The notes under the pieces are model-generated. The model was not told the origin of the DNA, did no database searches, and saw nothing but the letters and a program-made list of their open reading frames with translations. A stretch of DNA of 64,000 nt from contig CP126192.1 of NCBI GenBank assembly GCA_030272155.1, positions 2,576,501 to 2,640,500 of the forward strand. The letters are read 5' to 3'. Source of the DNA: Tetradesmus obliquus. Taxonomy: Eukaryota; Chlorophyta; Chlorophyceae; Sphaeropleales; Scenedesmaceae. Positions 8,333-20,722 of this stretch are shown one piece after another; the first letter of the stretch is position 1, and each line of letters begins with the position of its first letter. The translations under genes were made by a program, and so were the position numbers.

Positions 8333-10883
8333 CTACCGGTGCTGCTGCTGCTGCTGCTGTGAATAGTATGGTGCGCCCCGCAGCTGCTGGTGCTGCGCGA
8401 GCCCAGGGCTGGGCCCAAACACTTGCTGGCGCTGCTGCTGCTGCTGCTGCTGCTGTGCCTGCTGCTGCTGCTGCATCATCATGGCCAGCCGCATGCCTTC
8501 TGCTGCATCCTGCGGCAGGGCAGGTGCCTCTCCGCTGCCTAAGCAAGCCTGGCTCCAGTTGGGCGCATAGCTGCTGCTGCTGCTGCTGTATGCATCGCCA
8601 GACATCTGCCGGCCCTGCTGCAGCATACCCTGCTGCTGCACGCCTGGCTGCATGTGCATCGCCATGCCCTGCTGCTGCATGCCCTGCATCGCCATCTGGT
8701 GCTGATGCATCATCGCTGCGCCGCTTGCAGGAATGCTGCCAGGCGACGCTGCATACAGCATGTTAGGTGGCCCAGACACTTGCCTACCAGACAGCCCTGC
8801 ACCCACCCAGCCGTTATGCATCTGCATGCAGGGCATACTGCTGCCAGGTGCAGAGCCGGGCACCACCCCAGCATCCATGCTTGCTGCTGCAGCGTTGAAC
8901 GGGCGGTTGACCACAGTCACGCGCTCCCCTGGCGCTGCCTGGTCAAAGCTGCTGGGGCTACGGCCGATGCTGTATGGAATGGCCATGGGGCCAGCCATCG
9001 GGTAGCCACCTGGCCCCGCAGGCGCTGCTGAAACTGCTGCTGCTGCTGCGATGCCCCCGCGAGGCAGCATGCCTGCAGGGGGCCAGCCGGCCGGCGCAGC
9101 GCCAGCAGCAGCGCCAGGCGGGTACATCTGTCCGCCGCCGCCTGCTGCCGCAAACGGCGACGGCAGCGAGCCATCTGGCTGCATCATCATCATCTGCTGC
9201 TGCTGTTGTACGCCGTAGCCTGCTGCAAGGCCTGTGCCGCTCGGGTCGCTGCTGTTAGTCGAGCCTGGCTGCGAGTTGGTCGTGCCGGAGGTGCGGCGCT
9301 GCTTGCTGCCCTTATCGCTGGTGCGGCTTTCCCATGCCTTCAAGTCGCGCTGCGCCTTTGTGACTAGGTCCTCCTCATCTCTTGCCGTCCCTAGCGGCTT
9401 ATTCAGAATGGCCTCATCCAGAGGCTTCGAGTAGTGAGGCCCGCTGGCCATCGAGTCAGGAACATGACCCTCCGCCTCACCCGCTGCTGCTGCTGCGGCG
9501 GTTAGTGTGGCTGCTGGAGCGCTGACGCCCCTAGCAGGGCCCGCTGCTGCCGCAGCACCTCCAGGCATGCACGCATTGCCCTGCATGCTTGCAGGCGCGC
9601 GCGGCGTGACTGGATACGAGGACGTCCTGCTGCTGCTGCTCATCCTCCGGCCATCCACCACATCAGGTACGGCGGGCGCCTGGCCCCCTGTCATGTAGTC
9701 TGGGCGCACCTGCCCCGCCGCTGCATGCTGCGGCCGGCCTGCTGCAGCCAGCCCAATCGTCTGCAGCCATCCTGCAGTCATGTCGCCGCCGCCGGCACCT
9801 GCAGGCAGCTGCTGCTGCATCTGTCCTGCAAGCGCGGTTGGGCTGCGCTGCTGCGGACTGCCTGCAGGAAGGCCAGGTGATGGCTGCCTGGCCCCTGCTG
9901 CTGCTGTGGCAACGGGGCCTGGCACCGCATACCCTCCAGCTGCAACAGCGGCAGCCCCGGCAGCAGCTGCTGCTGTGGCAAAGGGGCTGTCTCCAAAGCT
10001 ACCATCTCCTCCCAGCTGCCCCTGCAGGCCGGCACCTGCTGCTGCTGCTGGCGCAGCGACGCTGGAGCCGCTAGAAACACCCATGCCGCCTGCTGCAAAG
10101 AAGGGACTGTCTCCCATGCTGACTGGCACAGCGCCGCCAGCAGCACTCGCAACAGCGCGTGACTCGCACAGGTCAGCTGTCATGTTCATCGCCGCAAACG
10201 GCCCCGCGTCGACAACAAATGAATCTGGCCGGCTTCCTTTGCCGCCGCTGGCAACGCCCCCATCCAGGGACGGCAGCGTGCAGCCGCTGAAGCTGCCAGA
10301 CTTGATGGTGCAGCTGAACTGGTTAGCTGCCTCTGCAGGTGTGAGGCCTTCTTGATAAACTAGTGTGACAGCAGCACCCAGCCCTGGCCCATCCAGCCCA
10401 TCCAATGGCTGCAGGCAGGAATCATCCAGATAGTCGGCATCCAAAAAGGCAGGCAGAGCAGATGACCTGGCACCAGCAGCTGCAGCAGCGCTGCTGCCGG
10501 CGGCGCTTGCAGGTGCGGCAGAAGCAGCGCCTTGCGGCGCCTGCGCTGCTGCGAAGAGGTTGCCCATGTCTATGGAGCTGCTGTCTGGCACGTTGCCGGG
10601 GGAGATGAAGAAGGGCGAGTCCTCTGCTGTGAAGAAGTCCAAATCGGGCTGCTGCTGCTCCTGCTGCTCTTGCTGCTGCTGTACAGCAAACGCTCCGTAG
10701 TTATCTTCCAGGTCGTCTGCAACTGCTGCGGCTGCCTCCTGATCCTGCTGCTGCTGTTGTTGCTGCTCCTGGACTTGCAGTGTGGCAAAGGCCCCATACA
10801 TGTCACTGAACTCCTGCGACAGCTGCTGCTGCTGCTGCGCCACCGCAAATGCCCCGTACGTGTCACCTAGATCTGGCTGCGAC

Positions 10884-10937
<54 letters not shown>

Positions 10938-13900
10938 CTGACGCCGACAGCTGCGGCGGCGGAAGATGCAGTTGCACTGCTGGGCGCATCTGCGCCGTCT
11001 GGCTGACTCACCAACCAGTCAGCCACCCTGCTGCTGCTGTCGCCAGTGCTCACTGCCTGCAAGTCCTGCTGCGCAAGCTCAAGTGGGCCCACACTCGCCA
11101 GCGCCATTGCCGCAGTGTCCCTGCCGCTGCTGCTGCTGCTGCCAACGCCCAGCGCTGTCCCAGCTGCGCTGCCGCCTGCATGCTGCAGCAGCAGCTGCTG
11201 CTGCTGGTGCTGCAGCTGCTGCGCCTTGCTGTTGCTGCTTGACAGTGTGGCGCTTGTCGCCTCTGACGACTCTTGGATTGGATCCAACCTGGTAGATCTA
11301 GATGCAGCAGCCAGCAGCACAGAACCAGAGCTGGCAGCTGCTGCTGGCCCTGCAGCCGCCACCCCGCCGGCCTCAGCAAGCGCTGCCGCTGCAGCAGCTG
11401 CACCCGCAGCTGCGCCAAACCCTCCGATGTCTGCGCTGCTGTCAACCCCTGCTGCTGCTGCTGCTGCTGCTGGCACGCTGCGCGCCATGATCTGCGGAAG
11501 TGCTGGGCTACGCCCTGAGCCCTGCTGGGCAAAGGGGCTGGGGTAGCCGGGGGGTGGCGGGGAGTCTGGCGGCTGCGGCTCTGCTGCCGCATCCATGCTG
11601 CATGCCTGGCTGCCCTGGGCGGACAGCGAGGGCAGCTGCTGCTGCTGCTGCTGCTGCTGCTGTGGCTTGGCCACCTGCACGCAGGTACGGTAGGATAGCA
11701 AGGCAGTAAACCGTAGAAGGGCCAAGTCGGCAACTCTGCAGCATTCATGTTACTTGCAGTGCAGAGCTGCAAAGAAGCTGAAGTCGCGCGGACCAAGCAC
11801 ACCCGCGCTGGCTGGCAACAGACAGCTGCAGCCAATGTGGCATGCAGCAGCATACACGGACAGCACCCCCGGGCACCTGCTGTAGCAGTGCGTCAGCACT
11901 GCTGCAGCAACACCCACTGACTTTGCCCCAAGCCTGCACACTCGGGTAACAACCCACGCACCCCAGAGACACTGTTCATGGCTGCAAGCACCATTAGTGC
12001 AGCACCACCAAACGCACCTGGCTTTCCCACGTAGTGCCACTTGCAGGCGGCGTCGACAGCCCCAGTGTGGTCATCGACATGCCTGCCTCCGTGCTGTTGC
12101 GCGTGCTGAGTGTGAAGGAGCTTGGTGGGCTGCCAGCAGCCAGGTCAGAGCCCACCACAATGCAGCCGCCGCCAGGCACTTGCACAACAGACGCACCAGG
12201 TTGGCTCGCCGCTGCTGCTGCTGCCACTGCTGCCGGCGCCGGCAGCCCTGCCACTGACTGCGGAATCCCAAAGGGACCTGCATCCAGTGCATTGGTGTCA
12301 TCTGCTGCTGCTCCTTCGGGCAGTGGTAGCGGCAGGTCGCTGTCTGCAGTGGCAGCAGTGGTGATGGGGTGTGCTGGCCGCGGCAGCTCGTCCTGATCAT
12401 GCTCATGGTCCAGCTCCCCTGCTGCTGCTGCTGCAAAGGGAGCAGCAACATCAGCAGATGGGCCAGCAGCAGCTGCAGCAGGCTGCGCTGCTGCCTTTGC
12501 CAGGGCAGCAGCCGCACCAACCCCTGCCCCTGCTGCTGCTGCTGCCAGCGCCGCCCCTGGCAGCACGCCGTTCGCCCTGCGCGGTGCTGCTGCTGCTGCT
12601 GCTGCCGCTGCTGCTGCTGCTGCTGCTTTGGCCTTGACTGAGCCCTTGGTGCCTGCTGCAAAGGCCAGCATAGTGCTGCTCTGCAGGCGGCACTTGTTGA
12701 TGACCATGCGCCAGCGGATCATGGCTTTGAGGCGTGCAGCGATCTTGTCAAAGCCGGGGCGCTTGTCAGGGTCCTGGGCCCAGCAGTCCTCCATGAGCTT
12801 CATGTAGTTGCCCAGGCCTGCGGTGTTATTAAAAAGGGCGTTACTTGTTACTTTCGATGTTACTTGTGTTGATTGGATGCATATGGGCGCGGATGTTTGT
12901 GCCGAGTGCGTGCAGTGCGACGGCACAAGCTGCGCAGCAGAACATACAATCGTCAGCCAGCCACTGTACATCATCAGCAGCAACCAGTGTTTCTGCACAC
13001 ACTGCAATGCATCACCCACTGCTGCACAAGTTGGCTACAAGTGTGCGCACTCACAGGTGCTGCTGCTGGTGCCTGGTGGCAGCTCCTCCTCGTTGATCAG
13101 CTCAGGCCGCCCACCACTCATCACACGCAGCACAACCTGAACGGACACAGCAGCAGCAGCATTGCGGGGTTCATGCATGGCGTGGGTTCATGCATAACAC
13201 ATATTAGCGCTGGCAGTCCCGCACGTCTGACTGCACCACAGCTGCACCTGCCACTGCTGCGGCCGCAGCTGCCGCCGCCCCTTGCCTGCACCTGCTCCTT
13301 GGAAAATTGTAAAAAACGCACAAACATGCAGCCAATACCAGGCGTGATGCAAGCAAAGCCCTGCTGCCTGCACCCGGCCTCACCTGCTCCTTGGACAGGT
13401 CGTGGAAGGGCATCTGCCACGTCAGCATCTCGTACATGATGATGGCGTAGCTGTACACGTCACTCGCGGTGCTCAGCCGGTTCTGCGTCATCAGCTGCAG
13501 GCGGGCACATCGCAGTCGCAGCAGACAGCAGCAGTCGCAGGCAAAGTGTTGTGTTCAGCAGCAGCATGGGTGCGACATGTGAGTAGCTACGGCAGGAGGT
13601 GCGTGTCTGCAGCAGCATATCAGCTGATAATTCAACTGTGAACTGCAACAAATCTGCATGCCGCATGAAACTTTTGAATCCTCGTACATAGGCGGTGCAT
13701 GCACACTTGCTGCACCAAAAATCAATACAGCTGCTTCTTCTAAGCAGGGTTTGCTGCAGTTGATCACTGTTCAGCACGCACCTCCGGTGCCACCCAGCGC
13801 GGGTGCGTGATGCACTTGACCTGCATGCTGGCTTGCTGCTGCTGCTGCTGCTGCTACCATTGCCACAACAAATCTGAGTAAGTGCCATAAACATTGATGG

Positions 13901-14398
13901 AACTGCTGTGTCTCACCTCCGGCGCCACCCAGCGCGGGTGCGTGATGCGCTTGACCTGCATGCTGGCCTTGTTGCCGCTGAGCCGCTTGGTGAAGCCAAA
14001 GTCGCCAATCTTGACCTGCGCGGCAGCAGCAGCAGCAGAGAAGGCGCGTGGATGTTGGTCAGACTAGTGAGCGAGCAGCAACTGGCGTTCACCACACACA
14101 ACATCCTGCAGTCCTGGGCAGAGTCATGCGCATGCTGATCCCTAGGCATTTCCCGCCCATGCAGGCGCACAAACGGCCCGGCTGCCTACACTGCAGTTGC
14201 TGTTGCATAATCGAGTCGATGTATTGGTATATACTAAGTCGTTTTGCGCCTCACCCGCCCGTCCAGGCCCACAAACAGATTGGGGCTGCGCAGGTCGCCG
14301 TGCACGTAGTGGCGCTTGTGCAGGTACATCATGCCGGCTGCCACGTCGTGCAGCATCTCCAGCCGCCTGTCCCAATTGAAGTAGTTCATGTACTGCAC

Positions 14399-14430
<32 letters not shown>

Positions 14431-17400
14431 GAGGAGGGTCAGAAGCAGTGCAGTGGTCAGTCATGTCAACTGCCTGGCGGTGCCTTACGTGCCAGCAGGT
14501 GCCATCTAGGTGACTGGGAGCTTTGCAAAGCATCATCATTATCAAGCTGCAAAGGACGAGATCACCAAATGGATTGCAAGCGAATGCTTTGCAGTTGCTG
14601 ATGCACTGCCTTCACATCTCCAGAAACAGCATGCGCCACACTTCCACACACATGCCACACTTCCGCACCCACCTTGGTGGCCTGCCTGCTGTGCTGCGTC
14701 TTGGCGCTCAGGTTGCTCCACTGCCGCCGCGCCTTCTCCAGCATGCTGTACACGTTGCCGTGCCGGTAGTACTCCATCACCACCAGGGGCGGGTCCAGGC
14801 ACACCCCGCAGAAGCGCACCAGATTGGGGTGGTTCAGGCTGGTCAACAGCGCCACCTCCTTGCGCAACGCGTCCTGCACCCAAAGCATGGTATTGGAGAC
14901 GGGGACGGTGCAAACACTTAGCGTGGTTCAAAGTGTGCAGCAAATCGTGACAGGTTGGGGTGGTTGAGGCTGGTGAGCAGCGCCACCTCCTTGCGCAGCG
15001 CGTCCTGCAAGGGGATGCAGCAGTGGATAACGCAGAAAGTTTGCATGGTGCGAGTGTTGAAAGTTTAGGAGCCAGGTTGCGGCGGTTTATGCTGGTCAGC
15101 ACCTCCTTGCCCAGTGTGCTCTGTGGCAGCTTGCAATTGCAGCGGCAGCAGCGCTACATGTCAAAGGCGAGCAGAAACTACAGTTGCCGGCCACAACAGC
15201 CGCAGCGCAATCACTGCGCGACGTGTGCGACTGTACCTCCTTCCACCGACACCTCTAGGCACACCTGCGTGGCGATGTCTTAGTGAAAAAACCCACATTC
15301 CCACTGCGCAGCCGCCCCACTCACCCGTGCGCGCTGCATGGCCAGCTCGCTGGGGTTGTTGCCTGGCGCCACCTCACAATCATCAACAGCCAGGTACTCC
15401 TTGGCTGCAATGTCGATGTTGGTCCACGTGCCGCGGTACACCTGCGCCACACAGCAGATTGAAAACACAGCGACCATAAAACTCTGATGCCGTAGTGAGA
15501 AGCTCTGATACCCTAGTGAAAATCACTGATGCCCTGGTGAGTGCCACAGGCATTAGCAGATGCTGTATATGCGTCAAAACAACCAGCTTGTTGCATGTCA
15601 CATGCCAACAGCTGCTAGCTGCCATAATCCCGCCTATCCAACGCCTTTGCAGTGCGGCCGCCCGCCTCCCTGCCAGCGCTTCCTGCAAGCGTCTCCTGCA
15701 AGCACCTCCTGCAAGCGTTTCCTGCAAAGCTGGCCCGCACCTTGCCCTCTGCGCCGCTGCCGATGACCTCCTTGAGCACCAGCTCGCTGTTGCAGATCAC
15801 GTGGTACAGCTTGATGCCCTCGCCCGGCTGCACACTGTTGGTGGCCTCCAGGCTGCCGCTGCCACAGTTGTTGTTTAGGGAGTTGTTATTCTGGCCGCTG
15901 TTTAGTGAGCCCTGTCCAGTGCCCATGGAGTTTGGTGCGGCGCCAGGCGGCAGCAGCGGCGGGTACTGCTGCCGAGGCGGCAGCAGCAGCACGGCAGCAG
16001 AGAGCACAGCACAGCAGCTATGAAGAGGGATGTGAGAGACATGTGCCACTTTTGAAAGCTTGGGATAATGCGGCAGCTCACCGGCAGGCGCCCTGCGCAT
16101 CAAGCCAGGTACGTGCCGCACAGCAGTGCAGTGCCGCATGACATTATTGAATAATAATCATGTATGCCCACAGTGGTGCCTACAGGGGTGCCACCAGCGG
16201 TGACGCATGACACAACCATGTGTGCCCAGCCATCCATAAATAGCCGCACATGCAGCAACACCGTAGCCGCGCAGCAGCAGGTAACAAATACGCAGCAGCA
16301 GGTAACAGCAGTGCAGCGGCTCACCTGCATTGAAGATGGCGGCGGCCCTGTTCCTGCACCCATTGCCGGGATGAGCGGCAGGTGCCCTGTGTTGAGGTGC
16401 ATCGGCACACCCAGCCCAGGTGCATTGCTGTACATTTGCATGGGGTCGCTCTTAGGCTGCACCACCACTGTACCTTTTGCATCCACCTGCAAGCCTCGCT
16501 GCACTGCGCTTGCACGCGACATGGGGTTGGCTGAGGTTACAGATGGGACGGGAGGCCTGCTGCTGCCGCTGCTGATTGTGCTGCTCGCTGGCTGGGCAAT
16601 GATCCCGTTGTAGCTACTCATGCTGCTGCCATCAGGCGCAAAGGCACCTGCTGCAGCTGCAGCTGCTGCAGGCGTCATAGGTGAGCTGGGCGGTGGCTGC
16701 TGCTGCTGCGTGCTGTCCTGCAAGGACTGTGCATAAGTGCCGGACCTGCTAGCCGACTGACTGGTGCTAGTACCTCCAGAAGATGCGTCATCGCTGCCTG
16801 CCGCTGCGGCTGCATTTGCAGCTGCAAGCGCCGCTGCAGCTGCTGCTGCGATGTGAGCTGGCTCGCGGCCCCGCGCAGCTGCGGCAGCAGATGCAGCCGC
16901 ATCTGTTGCGATAGCCTGCTGCAGTGCTGCTGATGTGGACTGTGCGCTTCTGCGCACGCTGCTCTGCCTGCTGAACATGAGGCCATCGCCCTGTGCCTCC
17001 AGCTTGAGTCGCTCCGCTGTCCAGGACTTGACAGTAGCTGTGCTGGCAGTGACAAGCAGCTCCCCCTGCAGTTGGTTTGACAGGCAGGCAGCCGCAGCAC
17101 GGATTCATTGACTTGCTTGTGCACGTCAGGGGGGCCTGATACGTGGCATGCAGTCAGGTGTGCTAGCGCCAGCAGCGCTGTCGGGACGCTGTGCACTGCG
17201 CAAGCAGCCGGGCCACAAGGCACAAGCCCATGCCAACAGTCACTGGCTTCCTCTTTGCGCTGCGAGTTGCGCGCTAACAATGCGCTCGTGCAGCAACCCC
17301 ATCACACTACAGGCGGGTGCTCCTGCAGCATGTGCAGATGCCACGCAGCTCAGCTCAAAAACAGCATCTAACTACTGCTACTCACCAAGCTGCTGGCTGC

Positions 17401-20400
17401 CTCGATGCCGTTCTTGTGTGCCTTGATCTGTGCGGCGCGCGGCAGCCACGTGTGCAGCGCAGGCATGCCAGGCCCGCTGGGCAGCGCCCCGCCCCCCAGC
17501 GGCAATGAACTTGAAGCAGGCACGCCAACTGCCGCAAAGGATGGTGCCCGCCCTGCTGCTGCCACTGCTCCGTTGTGTGGTGCCGGCATGGGCAGGGCTG
17601 TGAGGCCGCCCGAGGAGTGAGCCAGCACTAGCATCTGCAGGTCTGGGAAAACGGCCATGCCGCGCACGGCGCTGCTTGCAGGACAGGCAGTTGCAGGACA
17701 CAGCAGGGCACACAATGGAAACACATCAGCCGGGCTATGTATGGCGCAAGGAGGGTGCACCGCAGGAAGCAGAACAGGACGTTTGAGACTGCAGAACAAA
17801 CATGCCAGACAACAGAGCAACAATAGCCATTGCTATGGCGGTGCCTGCTGTTGGAGTGCCGCTCACCTCTGCGGCTTGGCTTCCCCAATCACACACAGCA
17901 GGTGCAGCACGCGTGGCGACACAGCCGAGCGCTGCACACCCTTCAGCTGCCACAGCAGCACCTGGCCCCGCTCATGGCCAGTCAACAGCCTCCAGCTGCT
18001 GTCTGCTGCACTTCTTCCTGCAAGCTGCTGCCCTGCTGGCAGCTGCCCCACCATGCCTCCTGCCTTTGCTGCTGCGTGTGCCATGACGCTTGCAGGGACA
18101 GTGGCGCGCGCGATGGGCGCAGCAGCATAGCCCACTGCTATGCCTGTGGCCGGGATGCCTGGCACTGCACCTGCTGCAGGCCCGCCCTGTGCAAAGCTCG
18201 CGCCTCCTGCAAGTAGACAATGACAAAAACAATACAGCCTCATCAAAGCAGCACCCAAAGTTGCCCTACGCGACCACGCACCACCTGTGCCAATGCAACA
18301 CACACTTGACATGAGCAGGTAGCAGCTGAAAGCTGCTACCCACGTGCACAAGTCTGCACCGACCAGCCAGGCATGCCGCAGGATGAGCACGCAAGCAAGC
18401 ACACAAGCTGGCAAGCAAACACATGCACACCCTGCCCCAGGCCTCACCTGCAAACGCTGCTGCTGCCTGCTGCTCCGCCTCATCTCCCTCCCAAGGCAGC
18501 ACTGCGAAGCAGCGCGTGGCGCCAAAGCTCTCGCAGTTTGCCACCTCCAGCTCCTGGTAGTTCTGGCTGTTGAAGACTGTGATGCTGTCCCATGCCTTGC
18601 TGCCACTTGCAAACACAGCAGGGCCCTTTCCAAGCATAGCATGGACGGGCACACACTTCCCTGCAGCGCCTGGCGGGCCGCTTGCAGGAGCAGCAGCAGC
18701 TGCTGCTGCAGCTGCAGCGGGCCCCTGTGCTGTGGCCAGCCGCACGAGTGCATGCGCCTGCGGAGGAATGACTCTGAATTTCACGCCCACGCGCTCTGTG
18801 ATGATATCTAGGGTGAGCACGCGGATGATGCCTGCCTCATCACCCACCCAGCAGCAGTGCGCTGCATCAACTGCCATGGCACGCACGGGCAGGCCTACTT
18901 CTGTGGCCAGCGAGGCAAAGCCCCAGCGGCCACGCGCATGCAGCAGCACGCTGCCATCTGCACAGCCGGTCCATACGTTGAGGGTGGTGGGGTCAAATGC
19001 GACACACGTCACCACCTGCGCCTGGGGTCAGGCAGGCAGCGGCGGGAAAAACAATCAGCATGTGAATCAGAAGTCGGCAGCGCATGAAGCTGTGGCTGGA
19101 GAGTCAAGGTAAGTATCCAACAAAGCAACCAGCAGTAAGCTCCTGACATACCAGCTGCCAGCCCACAGGCCTAACCCAGCAGTGGCCCTGTGTAGTGCTG
19201 CGCAATCTGCATGCACACACCCGACCATGCACCCTTGCACAACGCCGAGGCGCCCCCTGACACCAGCACACACTGCAACACGCGCATGCAGCTACTGATT
19301 AGCTGCTACAGCTTGGCTTGAGAATCAACCGCACCTTCTCAGTCAGCTGCACCTCCGTCTTTGCTGCTGCGCTGCAGCCAGGGTACAGCTCCACCTTGCG
19401 GTTCAGCCCCACAAGCAGCGTAGGGCTCGCAGCATAACCACTTTGTCCCGGCGTCAGCGCAACCGTAGACACGCGCACGCCCCTATCCCAGCTGAGGTGC
19501 AGCTCTGAGGGGCCCTGCTGACTGGCCTGCTGCTGCTGCTGTGGCTGCTGGTAGGGGTCTTCTTCGTCGCTGCTGGTGAGGGCATCCACATCTTCCTTGG
19601 CCATGGCTGTGCGTGCAGCAGCCAAGCCATCGCGCGCTTCCTGCAAGCATATCACAGTATTGCATAACAACGCACAATGTATCATACTTCAGCGCATGCT
19701 GTTGCAGACCAAGCTTACAGACTCCCTTGACTCTGTGCATGCAGCTGTAGTACAGTGTGCATAGTGTTTTGAGAAGTACTGCTGCTGGCATCACCTTGAA
19801 GATCTTCTTGTGTGGGTTGACCAGCATGCGGAAGAAGTTGCCCTTGGACTCGCGCGCAGCAGTAGCCACCTTGCCCTGCACGCCCGCCCACCAACAGTTG
19901 AATGTGTTTGGTAAGCGGAATAGGCAGGGCCATACAAATGTGCATGTGACCAGCACAGCTGCCATGCTGCTCACGAATGGCTAAGGATCTGCTGCATGAA
20001 CAGCTGCCAAGCTACACCGCTGTAGGGACTGGCATTGCAGCCGCAGCCCCTGCTACAGCCACTGCAGGCGGAGCTGCTGCTGCCCCTCCCGTTGCTGCCA
20101 CCCATTGTGCTGCTTCGGCTGTGGCTGCCCCTCAACATGCAGCAGACAGCTGCTTACAGTGCCGCTGTGGTGCCTTATTCTTGCATGCTGCTTTCATGTC
20201 CTTGCCCTGCCGCACCTGCAGCACCTTGAGCGAGTCCTCAGCTTTGAGTGCTGCCCTGCCGATGGTCTCTGGCAGCAGGTTGCACTCGGGGTGCAGCGCC
20301 TGCGCAGTTTGTCATTGCATACGACGCACAGGCGGCAGCAGCAGGCCACAAGCTTTGTGGTGGTGTTGCGCATGCAAACAGGCAGCTTTGCAGGAGACAC

Positions 20401-20722
20401 TCATAGACATGGTATCCATGAAGCTGTGGGGTGCGCACTTTGCAGTGCAGCTGCATGTCTGTATGCGCGATGCATGCAGAGCACCTGCTGCACAGCAACA
20501 AGCAGCAAGCTTGGCCGAACCGCCAGCAGCAGCAGCAGCAGCAGCAGCACTTGCCTTGTCCTCAAACTCCCGCAGCAGCTGCAGCGCTTCATCTACGACT
20601 GCGTTGCTGTCATCCCGCAAACTGGCCGACTTGCAGGAGCCCGCAAACACACGCAGCTCCTCGGCAGCCCGCTTTGCTGCGCTGATGCGCTTCAAGTGCT
20701 CATGCACGTCCACAGTAGCCAT
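8333..20722 (-). CDS. WD40-repeat / TKL protein kinase fusion, 17 exons, ~2563 aa
   Basis: Probable signalling kinase with a built-in beta-propeller. Exons (minus): 20722-20555, 20299-20216, 19875-19795, 19640-19335, 19015-18448, 18206-17867, 17671-17386, 17065-16325, 15968-15741, 15441-15325, 14873-14673, 14392-14255, 14015-13917, 13494-13384, 13136-13055, 12817-12018, 11674-8333; together exactly 2564 codons ending in TAG. Residues 1-140 are helical (HEHLKRISAAKRAAEELR). About 180-650 hold WD40 blades (CVAFDPTTLNVWTGCADGS, GHERGQVLLWQ, LLVTASTATVKSWT). The kinase domain spans about 922-1225: IGSGAEGKV loop, IAAKEY (K948), YVHGDLRSPN (catalytic D1073), DFGFTK (D1091), WVAPE, DVYSYAIIMYEML, R1203. 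HGD replaces HRD. The tail (1240-2563) is Ala/Gln/Ser-rich with three YGAFA repeats and DSPF motifs. Exon 1 uses a GC donor. TKL membership is inferred from the loop and DLRSPN motif. Confidence 0.85.
13289..13303 (-). repeat. Short shadow of kinase exon 14 end and donor
   Basis: Fifteen bases identical to 13381-13395, which is the last twelve bases of exon 14 (CCAAGGAGCAG preceded by T) plus the start of its GT donor, lie 92 bp downstream in the intron. It is short, but matches the pattern of the longer copies in this gene. Confidence 0.4.
13779..13834 (-). repeat. Exon shadow: end of kinase exon 13 with donor
   Basis: Near-identical copy (three differences by eye over 56 bp) of 13914-13970, which is the last ~54 bp of exon 13 (residues ASMQVKRITHPRWVAPE) plus its GT donor. 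It lies 135 bp downstream in the intron. The copy reads ASMQVKCITHPRWVAPE and keeps GTGCGT after the APE codons, so it could in principle be spliced. The first half of the exon, with the DFG motif, is missing, so it cannot replace the true exon. Confidence 0.8.
14951..15008 (-). repeat. Exon shadow 1: start of kinase exon 11 with acceptor
   Basis: Copy of 14821-14878, the acceptor and first ~53 bp of exon 11 (DALRKEVALLTSLNHPNL), about 52 of 57 positions identical by eye. It lies ~130 bp upstream in the intron. The acceptor TTGCAG and reading frame are intact, but no good donor follows, so it is probably not an exon. Confidence 0.8.
15073..15115 (-). repeat. Exon shadow 2: degenerate start of kinase exon 11
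   Basis: A third, more diverged copy of the same exon start, ~122 bp further upstream. In the exon frame it reads roughly LGKEVLTSINRRNLAP against LRKEVALLTSLNHPNLVR. A codon is missing and the acceptor is gone. Confidence 0.55.
15481..15543. repeat. ~21-bp tandem repeat in kinase intron 9
   Basis: Three copies of a CTCTGATGCCCTAGTGA-like unit in a row in the intron between exons 9 and 10. A second simple repeat (TCCTGCAAGCG units, about 15674-15728) lies in the same intron close to the exon 9 donor. Confidence 0.6.

Noticed and set aside
8212-12661. Many long ORFs in other frames across the kinase tail (poly-Ala, poly-Leu, poly-Cys products)
   Set aside because: CTG/CAG-rich coding DNA keeps all six frames open. 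Only the minus-strand frame with kinase continuity and in-phase splice sites has sense.
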